Positions 1-11,101 of a DNA stretch of 64,000 bases are shown here, piece by piece. The notes below the pieces were generated by a model. The model made no database searches. It worked only from the letters and a program-made list of their open reading frames with translations, and was not told the origin of the DNA. Each line of letters opens with the position of its first letter. The stretch's first letter is position 1. The translations under genes were made by a program, and so were the position numbers. The stretch spans positions 806,001 through 870,000 of the forward strand of contig CAWCYZ010000002.1 of the NCBI GenBank assembly GCA_963799925.1, given 5' to 3'. This DNA is from DATBQN01 sp963799925 (lineage in GTDB: Bacteria > Acidobacteriota > Thermoanaerobaculia > Multivoradales > UBA5704).

Positions 1-402
1 CTCTTGAGCCAATCAGGGCGAATCCCGATACTACGGCGACTTTCGGCCAGAGTCAACACCCTACCGAATGTCGCTCGAAGAGCCCGCTTCTCGGTCACGC
101 GCCACCGATCCCCGTAGGGCTCGTGATGCGATTGCCTTTTGAAAGGACCTACCGGTATCGGCAAGGGAGGCGGCTCCGGTTGCCCGGAACCCCGAGAGCA
201 TCGTTCGCTAGGTCTCCAACAGGCCGGGAAACAGTCCTTATTCCCGCTGCTCGAGCCGCCAGCGGCCGGGTCGACGGCGTCAACGTTGCTCCTCGATTCT
301 CAAAGATCTCCCGGCTGTCCGCCACGACTTCTCGCGTCTCGCAACCGGGAGGCGAAATATAGGGCAGCCGATCCCGGGTGTCAAGCCCCTGTTTCAATCT
401 CG
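1..402. other. Intergenic stretch, no gene recognised
   Basis: I see no coding sequence with a plausible start, a family motif or codon bias like the neighbours. No T-run terminator stands out downstream of purN (which ends at 403, minus strand). The left boundary is the window edge, so a promoter or gene end belonging to an upstream neighbour could lie here. Confidence 0.4.
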
Positions 403-1026
403 TCAAATCGGCACCTCCCGGCCGAACAGGAGACGGCGGCCGCGGACCGCCCAGGGCTCGGTCAGGAGGCGCCGGAGGGCTTCGGGATATGCCTGGTGCT
501 CCTGCTCGAGGATGCGGGCGGCGAGGGTGCCGGGAGTGTCGGAGTCGAGGACCGGCACGGTGCGCTGGAGGACGATCGGGCCGCTGTCGAGCCCCTCGTC
601 GACCAGGTGGACGGTGCAGCCGCTCACCTTGACGCCGTGCGCGAGCGCCTGGCCCTGCGCGTCGGTCCCGGGGAAAGCCGGCAGGAGGCTCGGGTGGACG
701 TTCAAGATGCGGCGCGGAAAGGCGCCGACGAAGGCCGGCGAGAGGAGGCGCATGTAGCCGGCGAGGCAGATCCACCCGACATCGGCGGCGCGGAGCGCCG
801 CGAGCACCCTCGCCTCGTGGGCCGCCCGGTCGGGTTGGCCGGCGTGGGGGATGCAGGCCGTCGGGAGCCCCAGATCCTCTGCCTTGGCAAGCCCGGGGAC
901 GCCGGCGACGTTCGACAGGACGAGCCCGATCTCGGCGGGGATCTCGCCCCGCGCGACGGCCGTCTGCAGGGCGAGGAAGTTGCTGCCGCGGCCGGAGAGG
1001 AGGATGCCGATGCGGGGGAGGGGCAT
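403..1026 (-). CDS. purN: Phosphoribosylglycinamide formyltransferase PurN
   Basis: Transfers a formyl group from 10-formyl-THF to GAR, the third step of de novo purine synthesis, in the cytoplasm. The 207-residue protein has the usual family length. It begins MPLPRIGILLSGRGSNF (phosphate-binding loop), has the catalytic block NVHPSLLPAFPG near residue 110 (Asn and His of the Asn-His-Asp set) and HLVDEGLDSGPI near 140 (the Asp). The ATG overlaps the stop of the methyltransferase gene by one base (TGATG), so translation is probably coupled. Last gene of the purM-methyltransferase-purN operon. Confidence 0.96.
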   Translation of the reverse strand: MPLPRIGILLSGRGSNFLALQTAVARGEIPAEIGLVLSNVAGVPGLAKAEDLGLPTACIPHAGQPDRAAHEARVLAALRAADVGWICLAGYMRLLSPAFVGAFPRRILNVHPSLLPAFPGTDAQGQALAHGVKVSGCTVHLVDEGLDSGPIVLQRTVPVLDSDTPGTLAARILEQEHQAYPEALRRLLTEPWAVRGRRLLFGREVPI

Positions 1027-1696
1027 CAACGGACCTGGTAGCGCGCCGACCAGTAGAAGGTCCCCACGTCGACGGCGAGGTCCGTGGCCACCGGGCCGAG
1101 GAGCGCCGCGAGGTCGCCCGCCGTGAAGTAGTTCTTGAGGACCCGGTGCTCCGAGCCGTCGGCGAGACGGCGGCGCTTGTAGGTGTCCGGCTCGGCGGGA
1201 ATCCGCACGAGGTCGCCGCCCAGGCCCGGAATGCGGTTGTTGTCGAGGAAAACGACTGCCGCACCGGAGCCCAGCCGCCGGTGGAGGCCGGCGAGAAAGG
1301 CGTCGCGGCGGGCGGCGGGGACGTGCGACAGCCAGAAGCCGGCGAGGCCGCCATCGAAGTCGCCGTGAGAGGTCGCCGGAATCGACCGCGTAGGCGTCGG
1401 CGACCGCGAAGCGGACGCGGCCGGCGGCGAGCTCGCGCCGGCGGGCGATCTCGAGCATCGCCGGCGACAGGTCGGTCGCCACGACCGCCGCGGCGGTACG
1501 CGCCGCGATCTCCGTCCAGTGCCCCGTGCCGCAGGCGAGCTCGAGCACCCGGCGGCCGGCGAGGTGGTGGGCGACGACCTCGGCGAGGGCCGCGAGCTCG
1601 CGCGCCCGGACCGGATCGGCCTCGGCCTCACGGTAGATGTCGTCGTACTCCGGCGCCCGGCGCTCGTAGTAGGCGGCGAGCTCGGCGTGCCGCGGG

Positions 1697-1713
<17 letters not shown>
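1026..1713 (-). CDS. SAM-dependent methyltransferase, frameshifted near 1380
   Basis: Class I methyltransferase of unknown substrate. Motif I VLELACGTGHW and the following VVATDLSPAML are in the first frame. The second half, from DFDGGLAGFWLSHVPAARRD (substrate-domain start) through FLDNNRIPG to the stop, is in another frame. One indel near 1375-1390, around CTCTCACGGCGACTTC in the coding direction, separates them, and joining the frames gives one complete domain of about 228 residues. The start at 1713 (MTATPDPRHAELAAYYERRAPEYDD) overlaps purM by 17 bases; 1725 is an alternative. It lies between purM and purN, so it is co-transcribed with purine genes. Either a sequence error or a recent lesion; I favour error. 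Confidence 0.8.
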
Positions 1714-2875
<1,162 letters not shown>

Positions 2876-2968
2876 CGCCGGGAATCCGTAGCGAACTATA
2901 CCAGCGGCTCGCACCGCCACGGCCGTGCCGGGGCGGCGCGTTTGCGGCAGCTCGGCCTTCGTGATCCC

Positions 2969-4418
2969 ATGGCCCGCATGCCGGGCGCCACTCTCCTCGG
3001 GCCGATCTCGCCAGGTCTCCCCGGCATCTCGACGCTGGCCGCGGCTCCGGCGCTCGGCGCCGCCCTCCCGGCATGGAGCGCTCTCCCGTTCGCCGGTATC
3101 CTGCTCTCGATCGCTCTATTCCCCCTCGCCGCACCGCACTTCTGGCACCGCCACTACCCCAAGGTCGCCCTCGGCTGGGCGGTGCTCCTCGCCCTTCCGT
3201 TCGTCGGGATCTTCCGCGCCAACGCTGTCGACGAGATCCTTCATACCGCTCTCGCCGAGTACCTGCCGTTCGTCATCCTGATCGCCACGCTGTTCACCAT
3301 CGGCGGCGGCATCCACGTGCGCGGCACGCTCCGCGCGACGCCGGCGGCGAACACGGCGCTCCTCGCGGTCGGCACGGTGATCGCCTCCTGGGTGGGGACG
3401 ACGGGCGCCGCGATGCTGCTCATCCGGCCCCTGCTGCGCGCCAACGCCGGCCGCCGCTATCGCGCTCACACTGTCGTCTTCTTCATCGTCCTGGTGGCGA
3501 ACGTCGGCGGCGCCCTCACCCCGCTCGGCGACCCGCCGCTCTTCCTCGGTTTCCTCGCCGGCGTCCCCTTCTTCTGGACTCTCTCGCTCGCCGCGGAAAC
3601 CGCGACCGTCGCGGCCCTCCTCCTCGCCCTCTACTTCACCCTCGACACGCACTATGCCGGACGCGAGCGCCGCCTGACGCCCGACTATCGAGGCCGCGAC
3701 GGCGCCCGCCGCGCCGGCCGGCCCCCGCGAGCCGCTGCGCATCGACGGAGCGCACAACTTCCTCTACCTCGCCGGCGCGCTCGCCGCGGTGATCCTTTCC
3801 GGCACCTGGCACGCCGGCGAGGTGAGCGTGCTCGGCGTGCGCGAGAACGTGCAGGACCTCGCCCGCGACGGCATGCTCCTCCTCCTGCTCGCCGCCTCGT
3901 GGCGGACGACGCCCCGCCGCATCCGCGCCGCCAACGGCTTCTCCTGGGAGCCGGTCCGCGAGGTGGCGATCCTCTTCGCGGCGATCTTCCTGACCCTCAT
4001 CCCGGCGCTCGCCATCCTCCGCGCCGGCGAGCTGGGGGCGATGGCGCCGCTCCTGCGGACGGTGCGCCGCCCGGCGCACTTCTTCTGGGCCGCCGGCCTC
4101 CTCTCCTCGCTCCTCGACAACGCTCCCACCTATCTCGCCTTCCTGGCGACTGCGCTCGGCCGCTTCGCCCCCGGCCTCGCCGACCGCCAGGCGGTGCTCT
4201 CGCTCGCCGCGAGCCACGCGCCCTACCTGAAGGCGATCTCGAGCGGCGCCGTGTTCATGGGCGCCAACACCTACCTCGGCAACGCCCCTAACTTCATGAT
4301 CCGTTCGATCGCCGAGGAGATGGGGGTCGAGATGCCGTCCTTCTTCGGCTACATCCTGCGCTTCACCCTGCCGTTCCTGGTGCCGGTCTTCCTGCTGGCG
4401 ACCTGGATCTTCTTCTGA
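2969..4418 (+). CDS. Sodium:proton antiporter / CitMHS-like membrane transporter, frameshifted near 3690
   Basis: Polytopic inner-membrane protein of the putative citrate-transporter/NhaD-like family (PF16980 type). The N-terminal frame carries LPFAGILLSIALFPLAAPHF, TIGGGIHVRG, TTGAAMLLIRPLLRAN and NVGGALTPLGDPPLFLGFL (the GDPP motif typical of the superfamily). After 3690 the protein continues one frame over with IDGAHNFLYLAGALAAVIL, SLLDNAPTYLAF and GANTYLGNAPNFMIRSIAEE. The joint looks like one extra base near 3689 (TATCGAG). Joined length is about 482 residues with roughly 11-12 membrane segments. Substrate cannot be read from sequence; Na+/H+ exchange is the usual annotation. Divergent from purM. 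Confidence 0.8.
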
Positions 4419-4458
4419 GCGGTATCGAGTGTCGAAAGAGCCGGACCGCTCGCTTTCC
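4417..4458. terminator. Weak hairpin between convergent genes
   Basis: GAGCGGT (4417-4423) can pair with ACCGCTC (4445-4451), followed by GCTTTCC. It lies between the convergent ends of the antiporter and the aldolase gene. The arms are short and there is no clean T-run, so this is a weak candidate. Confidence 0.25.
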
Positions 4459-4460
4459 GC

Positions 4461-6587
4461 CTAGCGGGGGAACGCCTCCGGCAGCCCGGCGTCGACCGGC
4501 AGCGTAGCGCCGGTCGTGGGGGTCAGATTCGAGGCGAAGAAGACGACGGCGTTGCCGACGTGCTCGCCGGTCACCCGGAGCTTCAGGAGGCTCCGCTGCC
4601 GGTAGACTTCGGCGAGATCCTCGACGGGCACGCCGCGGGCGCGGGCGCGCTCGGGGCCGACCGTCTGCCAGAGGCCGGAGGGAGTCTCCCGAGTGCCGAA
4701 GACGGCGTCCGGGTTGACGCTGTTGACGCGGATGCCGTCCGCCGCGAGGTCGAGGGCCGCCACCTTGCCGAGCTGCGCCGCCGCGGCCTTCGAGGCGCTG
4801 TAGGCCGCGAACTGAGGGCCCGGGGCGAAGACGTTCTTGGACGAGACGACGACGATGTTGCCACCCGTCCCCTGCCGGCGCATGAGGCGCGCCGCCTCGC
4901 GGAGGGTCAGGAAGACGCCGGTCGCGTTGACCTCCTGGACGCGGCGGAAATCGGCCAGGTCGAGGTCGGCGATCGGGGCGGCGCAGGCGATGCCCGCATT
5001 GGCGACCGCGACGTCGACACCGCCGAACCGCCGCGCCACGGCGGCGAAGGCGCGCGCGGTCGAGGCCTCGTCGGTCACGTCGTGACCGATGGCGAGGACG
5101 CTGGCGGGCCCGTGGCGCTCGGCGAGGCGCGCCGCCGCCGCCGTCGCCGCGCTCTCGTCGAGGTCGAGCAATCCCACGTGGGCGCCGGCGGCCAGCAGCC
5201 GCTCGGCGATGGCGCTCCCCAGCGCCCCCGCCGCGCCGGTGACGACGGCCACCTGCCGCGCCAGCGGCCGCTCGATTCCCTTGCCGAGCTTCGCCTGCTC
5301 GAGGCTCCAGTACTCGACGTCGAAGAGATCGAGATCCGGCAACCCCGCGTACTCGCCGGTCTCGTGGACGAGGCGCTTGACGCGCAGGGTGTGGCGATAG
5401 ATGTCGGCCGCGACCCGTGCGTCCTTGGCGGTCGGCCCGGCGGTGAACATCCCGACGCCGGGGACGAGGATCACGCGCGGGAACGGGTCGAGCGGCGTCC
5501 GCGGGCCGCGCGCCGCCACGCCCGCCTCGAAGTAGGCCCGGTACTCGGCGACGTAGCGGTCGAGCTCGCGCTCGATCGCCGCCCGCCATGCCTCGGGATC
5601 GGCGCTGTCGGCCGGCGCGACGATCAGCGGCTGCGCCTTGGTGCGGATGACGTGGTCGGGGGTGAGCGGCGGGGTGCGGGCGAGCCGCGGCATCTCCTCG
5701 CTCCCTACCCAGTCGAGCACCTCGGGGTCGCCTTTCCATTCGACGATCAGCCGCCGCCAGGGGTGGTCCGGATCGTCGGTCTCCTGGGCGAGCTTGCCGC
5801 GCAGGATCGGCGATACGAGGGCGGCCAGCGTTTCGGGCTTCGCCGCGGCCGGGGCGGCGGCGGGCGCGGGCGCGGGCTTCATGACGGTCGGAATCCGCCG
5901 CCGCCGGCCGGCGAGCCAGCGCTCGGCGAGGTCGACCAGCTCGACGTGCCGCTCGTAGCTCTCCCGCGCCGTCTCCCCCCAGGTGAAGAGGCCGTGCTTG
6001 AGGAGGACGAGCCCGTCGCCGCCCGGCGCCGCGTCGAAGACCTCCGCCGCACGCCGCGACAGGGCGAAGCCGGGCATCACGTAGGGGACGATTCCCACCC
6101 GGTCGCCGTAGACCTCGCGGACGACCGCCTCGCCGTCCGGCCGGTTGGTCAGGGCGAGGATGGCATCGGCATGCGAGTGGTCGATGAACTTCGGCGGCAG
6201 GAAGGCGTGGAGCAGGGCCTCGACCGAAGGCGTGGGGGCGTCGGCGCGGAAGAGGTGGGTGCGCTGCTGGTTGACCATCTCCTCGTCGGTCAAGGCGGCG
6301 AGCGCCCGCAGGCGCCGCAGCCCGGCGAGCCGCATGCCCGGATGACCCTCCGGCTCGATCGACCCCAGGTCCCACCCCGATCCCTTGACGAAGATCGCCG
6401 CCACCTCCTCGCCCAGGAGGTCGGCGACCGTCGACTTGACCGAGGTGTTGCCGCCGCCGTGGAGGACGAGATCGGGGTCGCCCCCGATCAGCCGCGAGGC
6501 GTAGGTGCGGAGCGCCAGGTCCTCGCCGGCTCGTGGGTAGCGGTCGACGAAGGCCCGCGCCGCCGAATCCGACCAACGGGAGCGCAC
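4461..6587 (-). CDS. rhaEW: Bifunctional rhamnulose-1-phosphate aldolase / short-chain dehydrogenase (RhaEW type)
   Basis: 708 residues, two domains. Residues 1 to about 430 form a class II aldolase domain: LVLHGGGNTSVKS, HLFRADAPTPSVE, FIDHSHADAILALTNR (zinc-site histidines) and VLLKHGLFTWG. From about 440 to the end is a Rossmann SDR domain: VVTGAAGALGSAIAERL (nucleotide-binding glycines), VANAGIA, SSKNVFAPG and YSASKAAAA (catalytic Tyr and Lys). In bacteria with the RhaEW fusion, this protein cleaves L-rhamnulose-1-P to DHAP and lactaldehyde and oxidises the lactaldehyde. No other rhamnose genes are visible nearby, so the exact sugar is inferred from family only. Converges with the antiporter. 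Confidence 0.88.
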   Translation of the reverse strand: MRSRWSDSAARAFVDRYPRAGEDLALRTYASRLIGGDPDLVLHGGGNTSVKSTVADLLGEEVAAIFVKGSGWDLGSIEPEGHPGMRLAGLRRLRALAALTDEEMVNQQRTHLFRADAPTPSVEALLHAFLPPKFIDHSHADAILALTNRPDGEAVVREVYGDRVGIVPYVMPGFALSRRAAEVFDAAPGGDGLVLLKHGLFTWGETARESYERHVELVDLAERWLAGRRRRIPTVMKPAPAPAAAPAAAKPETLAALVSPILRGKLAQETDDPDHPWRRLIVEWKGDPEVLDWVGSEEMPRLARTPPLTPDHVIRTKAQPLIVAPADSADPEAWRAAIERELDRYVAEYRAYFEAGVAARGPRTPLDPFPRVILVPGVGMFTAGPTAKDARVAADIYRHTLRVKRLVHETGEYAGLPDLDLFDVEYWSLEQAKLGKGIERPLARQVAVVTGAAGALGSAIAERLLAAGAHVGLLDLDESAATAAAARLAERHGPASVLAIGHDVTDEASTARAFAAVARRFGGVDVAVANAGIACAAPIADLDLADFRRVQEVNATGVFLTLREAARLMRRQGTGGNIVVVSSKNVFAPGPQFAAYSASKAAAAQLGKVAALDLAADGIRVNSVNPDAVFGTRETPSGLWQTVGPERARARGVPVEDLAEVYRQRSLLKLRVTGEHVGNAVVFFASNLTPTTGATLPVDAGLPEAFPR

Positions 6588-6773
6588 GGGGAGATATTAG
6601 CCCGGCTGACCGGAGCGGGACTCCGGGACCCGCGCTGTCCTCTGCAAGGCTCCTCGCATCGACTCACCAACGACTTGAATCCAAAGAATTGGATAGTATG
6701 CAGTTTTCTGGATGCCACTGCCGGAAATGCTGCAAAATAAGGCGTTTGTGAGGCATTCAAAATTGCGTGACAA

Positions 6774-6789
6774 TGGCACAGAAAGTGCT
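6774..6789 (+). promoter_or_regulatory. Sigma54 (-24/-12) promoter of the kinase-regulator genes
   Basis: TGGCACAGAAAGTGCT: the -24 GG (6775-6776) and -12 GC (6787-6788) are separated by exactly 10 bases, as in the consensus TGGCAC-N5-TTGC. It sits 26 bases upstream of the kinase ATG at 6816, in an unusually AT-rich 200-base leader. The regulator encoded just downstream is itself a sigma54 activator, so autoregulation is likely. Confidence 0.7.
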
Positions 6790-6815
6790 ACAAGGGGAGT
6801 CGGTCAGGAACCCTG

Positions 6816-9641
6816 ATGAAGCGAGCCCAAGCTCTCCGCCTGCTCCTCTCGTTGCTGCTCGCGGCCGTGGCCGTGGTATGGGGCGGCCTCTCGTTCCAAC
6901 GCAAGGTGGCGAGCTTCCAGCCGCTGGGCTTCGCGGCCGAGGTACCGGGAGGGTTCGCGCGGGTCCTCCGGGTGGAGGATCCGGCGACGTCTCTGCGCCC
7001 GGACGACCAGATCTTCCTCGTCGACGGCCACGACGCGGCGAACGTTCCCGAGCTCGCCCGCCGCCTCAAGGGCAATGAAACGAGCCATCTGACGGTGCTC
7101 CGCGCCGGCACGATGGTCGAGGTCCTCTATCACCGGCCGCCGCTGCGCATCGACTTCGCCTATGTCCTCCTCGCCCTGATCGGCGTCGGCTATCTGCTGA
7201 TCGGCCTCTTCACGCTGGTTCGCCAGGGCGGTCGCCAGGGGCTCCTGTTCTATCTCTGGTGCCTGGCCTCGGCCCTCCTCTACCTGCTCACCCCGGTGCC
7301 GCCGGTCGACGCGCCTCTACAAGCCGTCTTCGCCTGTTCGACGAGCTGGCCGACTGCTGCTGCCGGCGCTGACGCTCCATCTCTTCCTCGCTTTCCCGCA
7401 GCCCGCTGCTGCGGCAGCGGTGGCGGCGGACGCTCCCGTTCCTCTACCTGCCGGCGGCGGCGCTTGCTCGCGCTCCAGCTCGACGCTGATGCTCTTCCAT
7501 GGCCGCTTGCTCTTCGGCCGCGCCGACGGAGGCCGCGCTCGTCTCTCTCGACCACCTCGAAGTCGCCCACCTGGTGGTGTTCGCCCTGGCCGCGGTGGCG
7601 ATCCTCTTCTGGCGCTTGCCGGCCGGCTCGGCGCCGCCGGCTGGGAGCAGCAGCGCCAGCTCCAGTGGATGGCCTACGGCGTGGCCGGCGGCTATCTGCC
7701 CTTCTTCGTCCTCTACGTGACGTCCGCTCCTCGCTCGACCTCCCGTGCCGCTGCTCCTGACCGTCGATCGCCGTGGTGCCGCTCGGCCTGGTGCCGCTCG
7801 ACCTTCGCCTACGCGATCCTGCGCTACAAGCTGTGGGACATCGAGGTCATCGTCCGCGACACCATCTCGTGCGACGCTGACGCTGCTGCTCGGCCTCATC
7901 GGCTTCTCGCTGATCAACCTGGCTGATCGTCCGCGGCGTTCTCCGAGGAGCTGTCGCTGGCGCGCAACCTCCTTCCTTCGTCTCCGGCCTCGGAATCGCG
8001 CGCCTCCTGGTGCCGACCCGCCGGCGCTCTCCTCGGCCCTGGAGCGGCTCCACTACCGGACACCTTCGGCAAGCGCCGGGCGCTCTCCGGCCTCGGCCGC
8101 GAGCTGCTCCACGAGCGCGACCTCGGGCAGCTCTGCGTCGGCGCTCCTCGACGCGCATCGAGGAGGGGGTGGCGCTCGAGCGGGTCAACCTCTACCTCGC
8201 CCAGGGGGCAGCGCTGCTCGCCGTGCGGCCGGAGGCGGCGCCTCCCGCGCAGCGGCTGCCGCTCGACGTCCTGGGCGCGGAGCTGTGGGCGCGAGGACGT
8301 GCGGCCGCTCTCCGGGCGTCGCGATGCCCGGCGAGCCGCTGCCCGCCGCCCACGCGCCTGTTCGTGGCCGGCTACCGCTACGCCTTTCCGCTCGCCGTCC
8401 GCGGACCCGGCGTCGGCGTCGTCCTCGCCGGCTTCAAGGCGGACCACACGCCGCTGAACAGCGAGGACGTCGAGCTGATCCGCCACCTGCTCGACCAGGC
8501 GGCGCTGGCGATCGAGAACGCCCAGCTCGTCGGCCAGCCTCCAGGTCCAGCTCCAGGAGGTGATCCAGCCTCCAGCGCTACACCGAGGGGATCTTCGAGT
8601 CCTCGCCGGCCGGCATCGCGGTGCTCGACGGCGAGCGCCGGCTGGTCTCGGTCAACGCCGCCTTCGCCCGCCTCGCCGGCGCGCGAGCGCGCCGAGCTGA
8701 TCGGCCGCGGCCTCGACCAGGCGCTGCCGGTGCAGCCGCTCCCCGCCCCCGGCGAGGGGCCGATCGAGGTGAGCTGGTGCGACGCCGACGGCGCCGAGCG
8801 CCACCTCCAGCTCTCGCTCGCCGCTTTCGACCGCGGCTGGCGGCAGGGGCCTGCGTGCTGGTCGTCCACGACGTCTCCGAGCGGGTGGCGATGGAGAACG
8901 CGCTGCGCGAGAAGGACCGCCTGGCGTCCCTCGGCATGCTCGCGGCCGGCGTCGCCCACGAGGTCAACACGCCGATCACCGGCATCTCGAGCTACGCCCA
9001 GATGCTGCTGGACGGACACCGCGCCGAGAGCGACCCGCACTACGAGATCCTGAAGAAGGTGGAGCGCCAGACCTTCCGCGCCGCGCGGATCGTCAACAAC
9101 CTGCTCGAGTTCGCCCGCGACAAGAGCGGCGAACGAGCCGAAGCCGGTGGCCCTGGCGCCGCTGGTCGGCCGAGGCCTCGACCTGCTGGGCGACCGCATC
9201 GCCAAGCGGCGCATCGAGGTCGACTCCGGCGGCCGCGCCGGCCGAGGCGGTCAGGTCATGGGCTGCGACGGCGAGCTGCAGCAGGTGTTCACCAACCTGG
9301 TCGCTCAACGCCGCTCGACGCGATGACGCCGAGACACGGGCGGCACGGCTCGACGGTCAGCCGATCGAGGCCGATGCCGAGCGGGTCGCTGGGTGGCCGT
9401 GCGCGGACAGCGGGCCGGGCATCCCGCCCGAGAAGCTGGAGATGATCTTCCAGCCGTTCTACTCGACCAAGCTCAACCGCGGCGGCACCGGCCTCGGGCT
9501 CTCGATCAGCTACGACATCGTGCGCCGGCACGGCGGCGACCTGCGGGTGGAGAGCCGGCCGGGGGAGGGCGCCTGCTTCGTGGTCGAGCTCCCCCGGTAT
9601 CGTCGCCGCGGCCTTCCGCGAGCCGGGCTGCCGCGCGCTGA
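6816..9641 (+). CDS. Membrane-bound sensor histidine kinase (PDZ-like, GAF, PAS, HisKA, HATPase), many frameshifts
   Basis: Read across frames, this is one long kinase of roughly 930 residues. Order: N-terminal membrane helix (LLLSLLLAAVAVVWGG), PDZ-like loop (SLRPDDQIFLVDGHDAANVP), several membrane helices (FAYVLLALIGVGYLLIGLFT onward), the YAILRYKLWDIEVIVRD segment, a GAF-like domain ending AALAIENAQLVGQ, a PAS segment (FESSPAGIAVLDGERRLVSV), HisKA with GMLAAGVAHEVNTPITGISS (phospho-His) and HATPase with DSGPGIPPEKL-type residues and GGTGLGLSISYDIVRRHGG. Reading-frame changes occur near 7315-7390, 7450, 7560-7620, 7720-7790, 7875, 7920-8060, 8150, 8300, 8550, 8690, 8850, 9135-9240 and 9300-9410. 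All motifs survive, so I read the breaks as sequence errors. The stop is uncertain (9641 or 9649). Partner of the regulator starting at 9646. Confidence 0.82.
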
Positions 9642-9645
9642 CGGC

Positions 9646-11047
<1,402 letters not shown>

Positions 11048-11101
11048 GGCGCCGGGTTCCTCGTCGAGAGACGCCCCGCCGGGGGCGCGGAGAGTCACTC
11101 T

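Noticed and set aside
6588..6815. tRNA or riboswitch in the AT-rich leader
   Set aside because: No cloverleaf or T-loop (GGTTCGAATCC-like) and no riboswitch core visible; the sigma54 promoter explains the region better.
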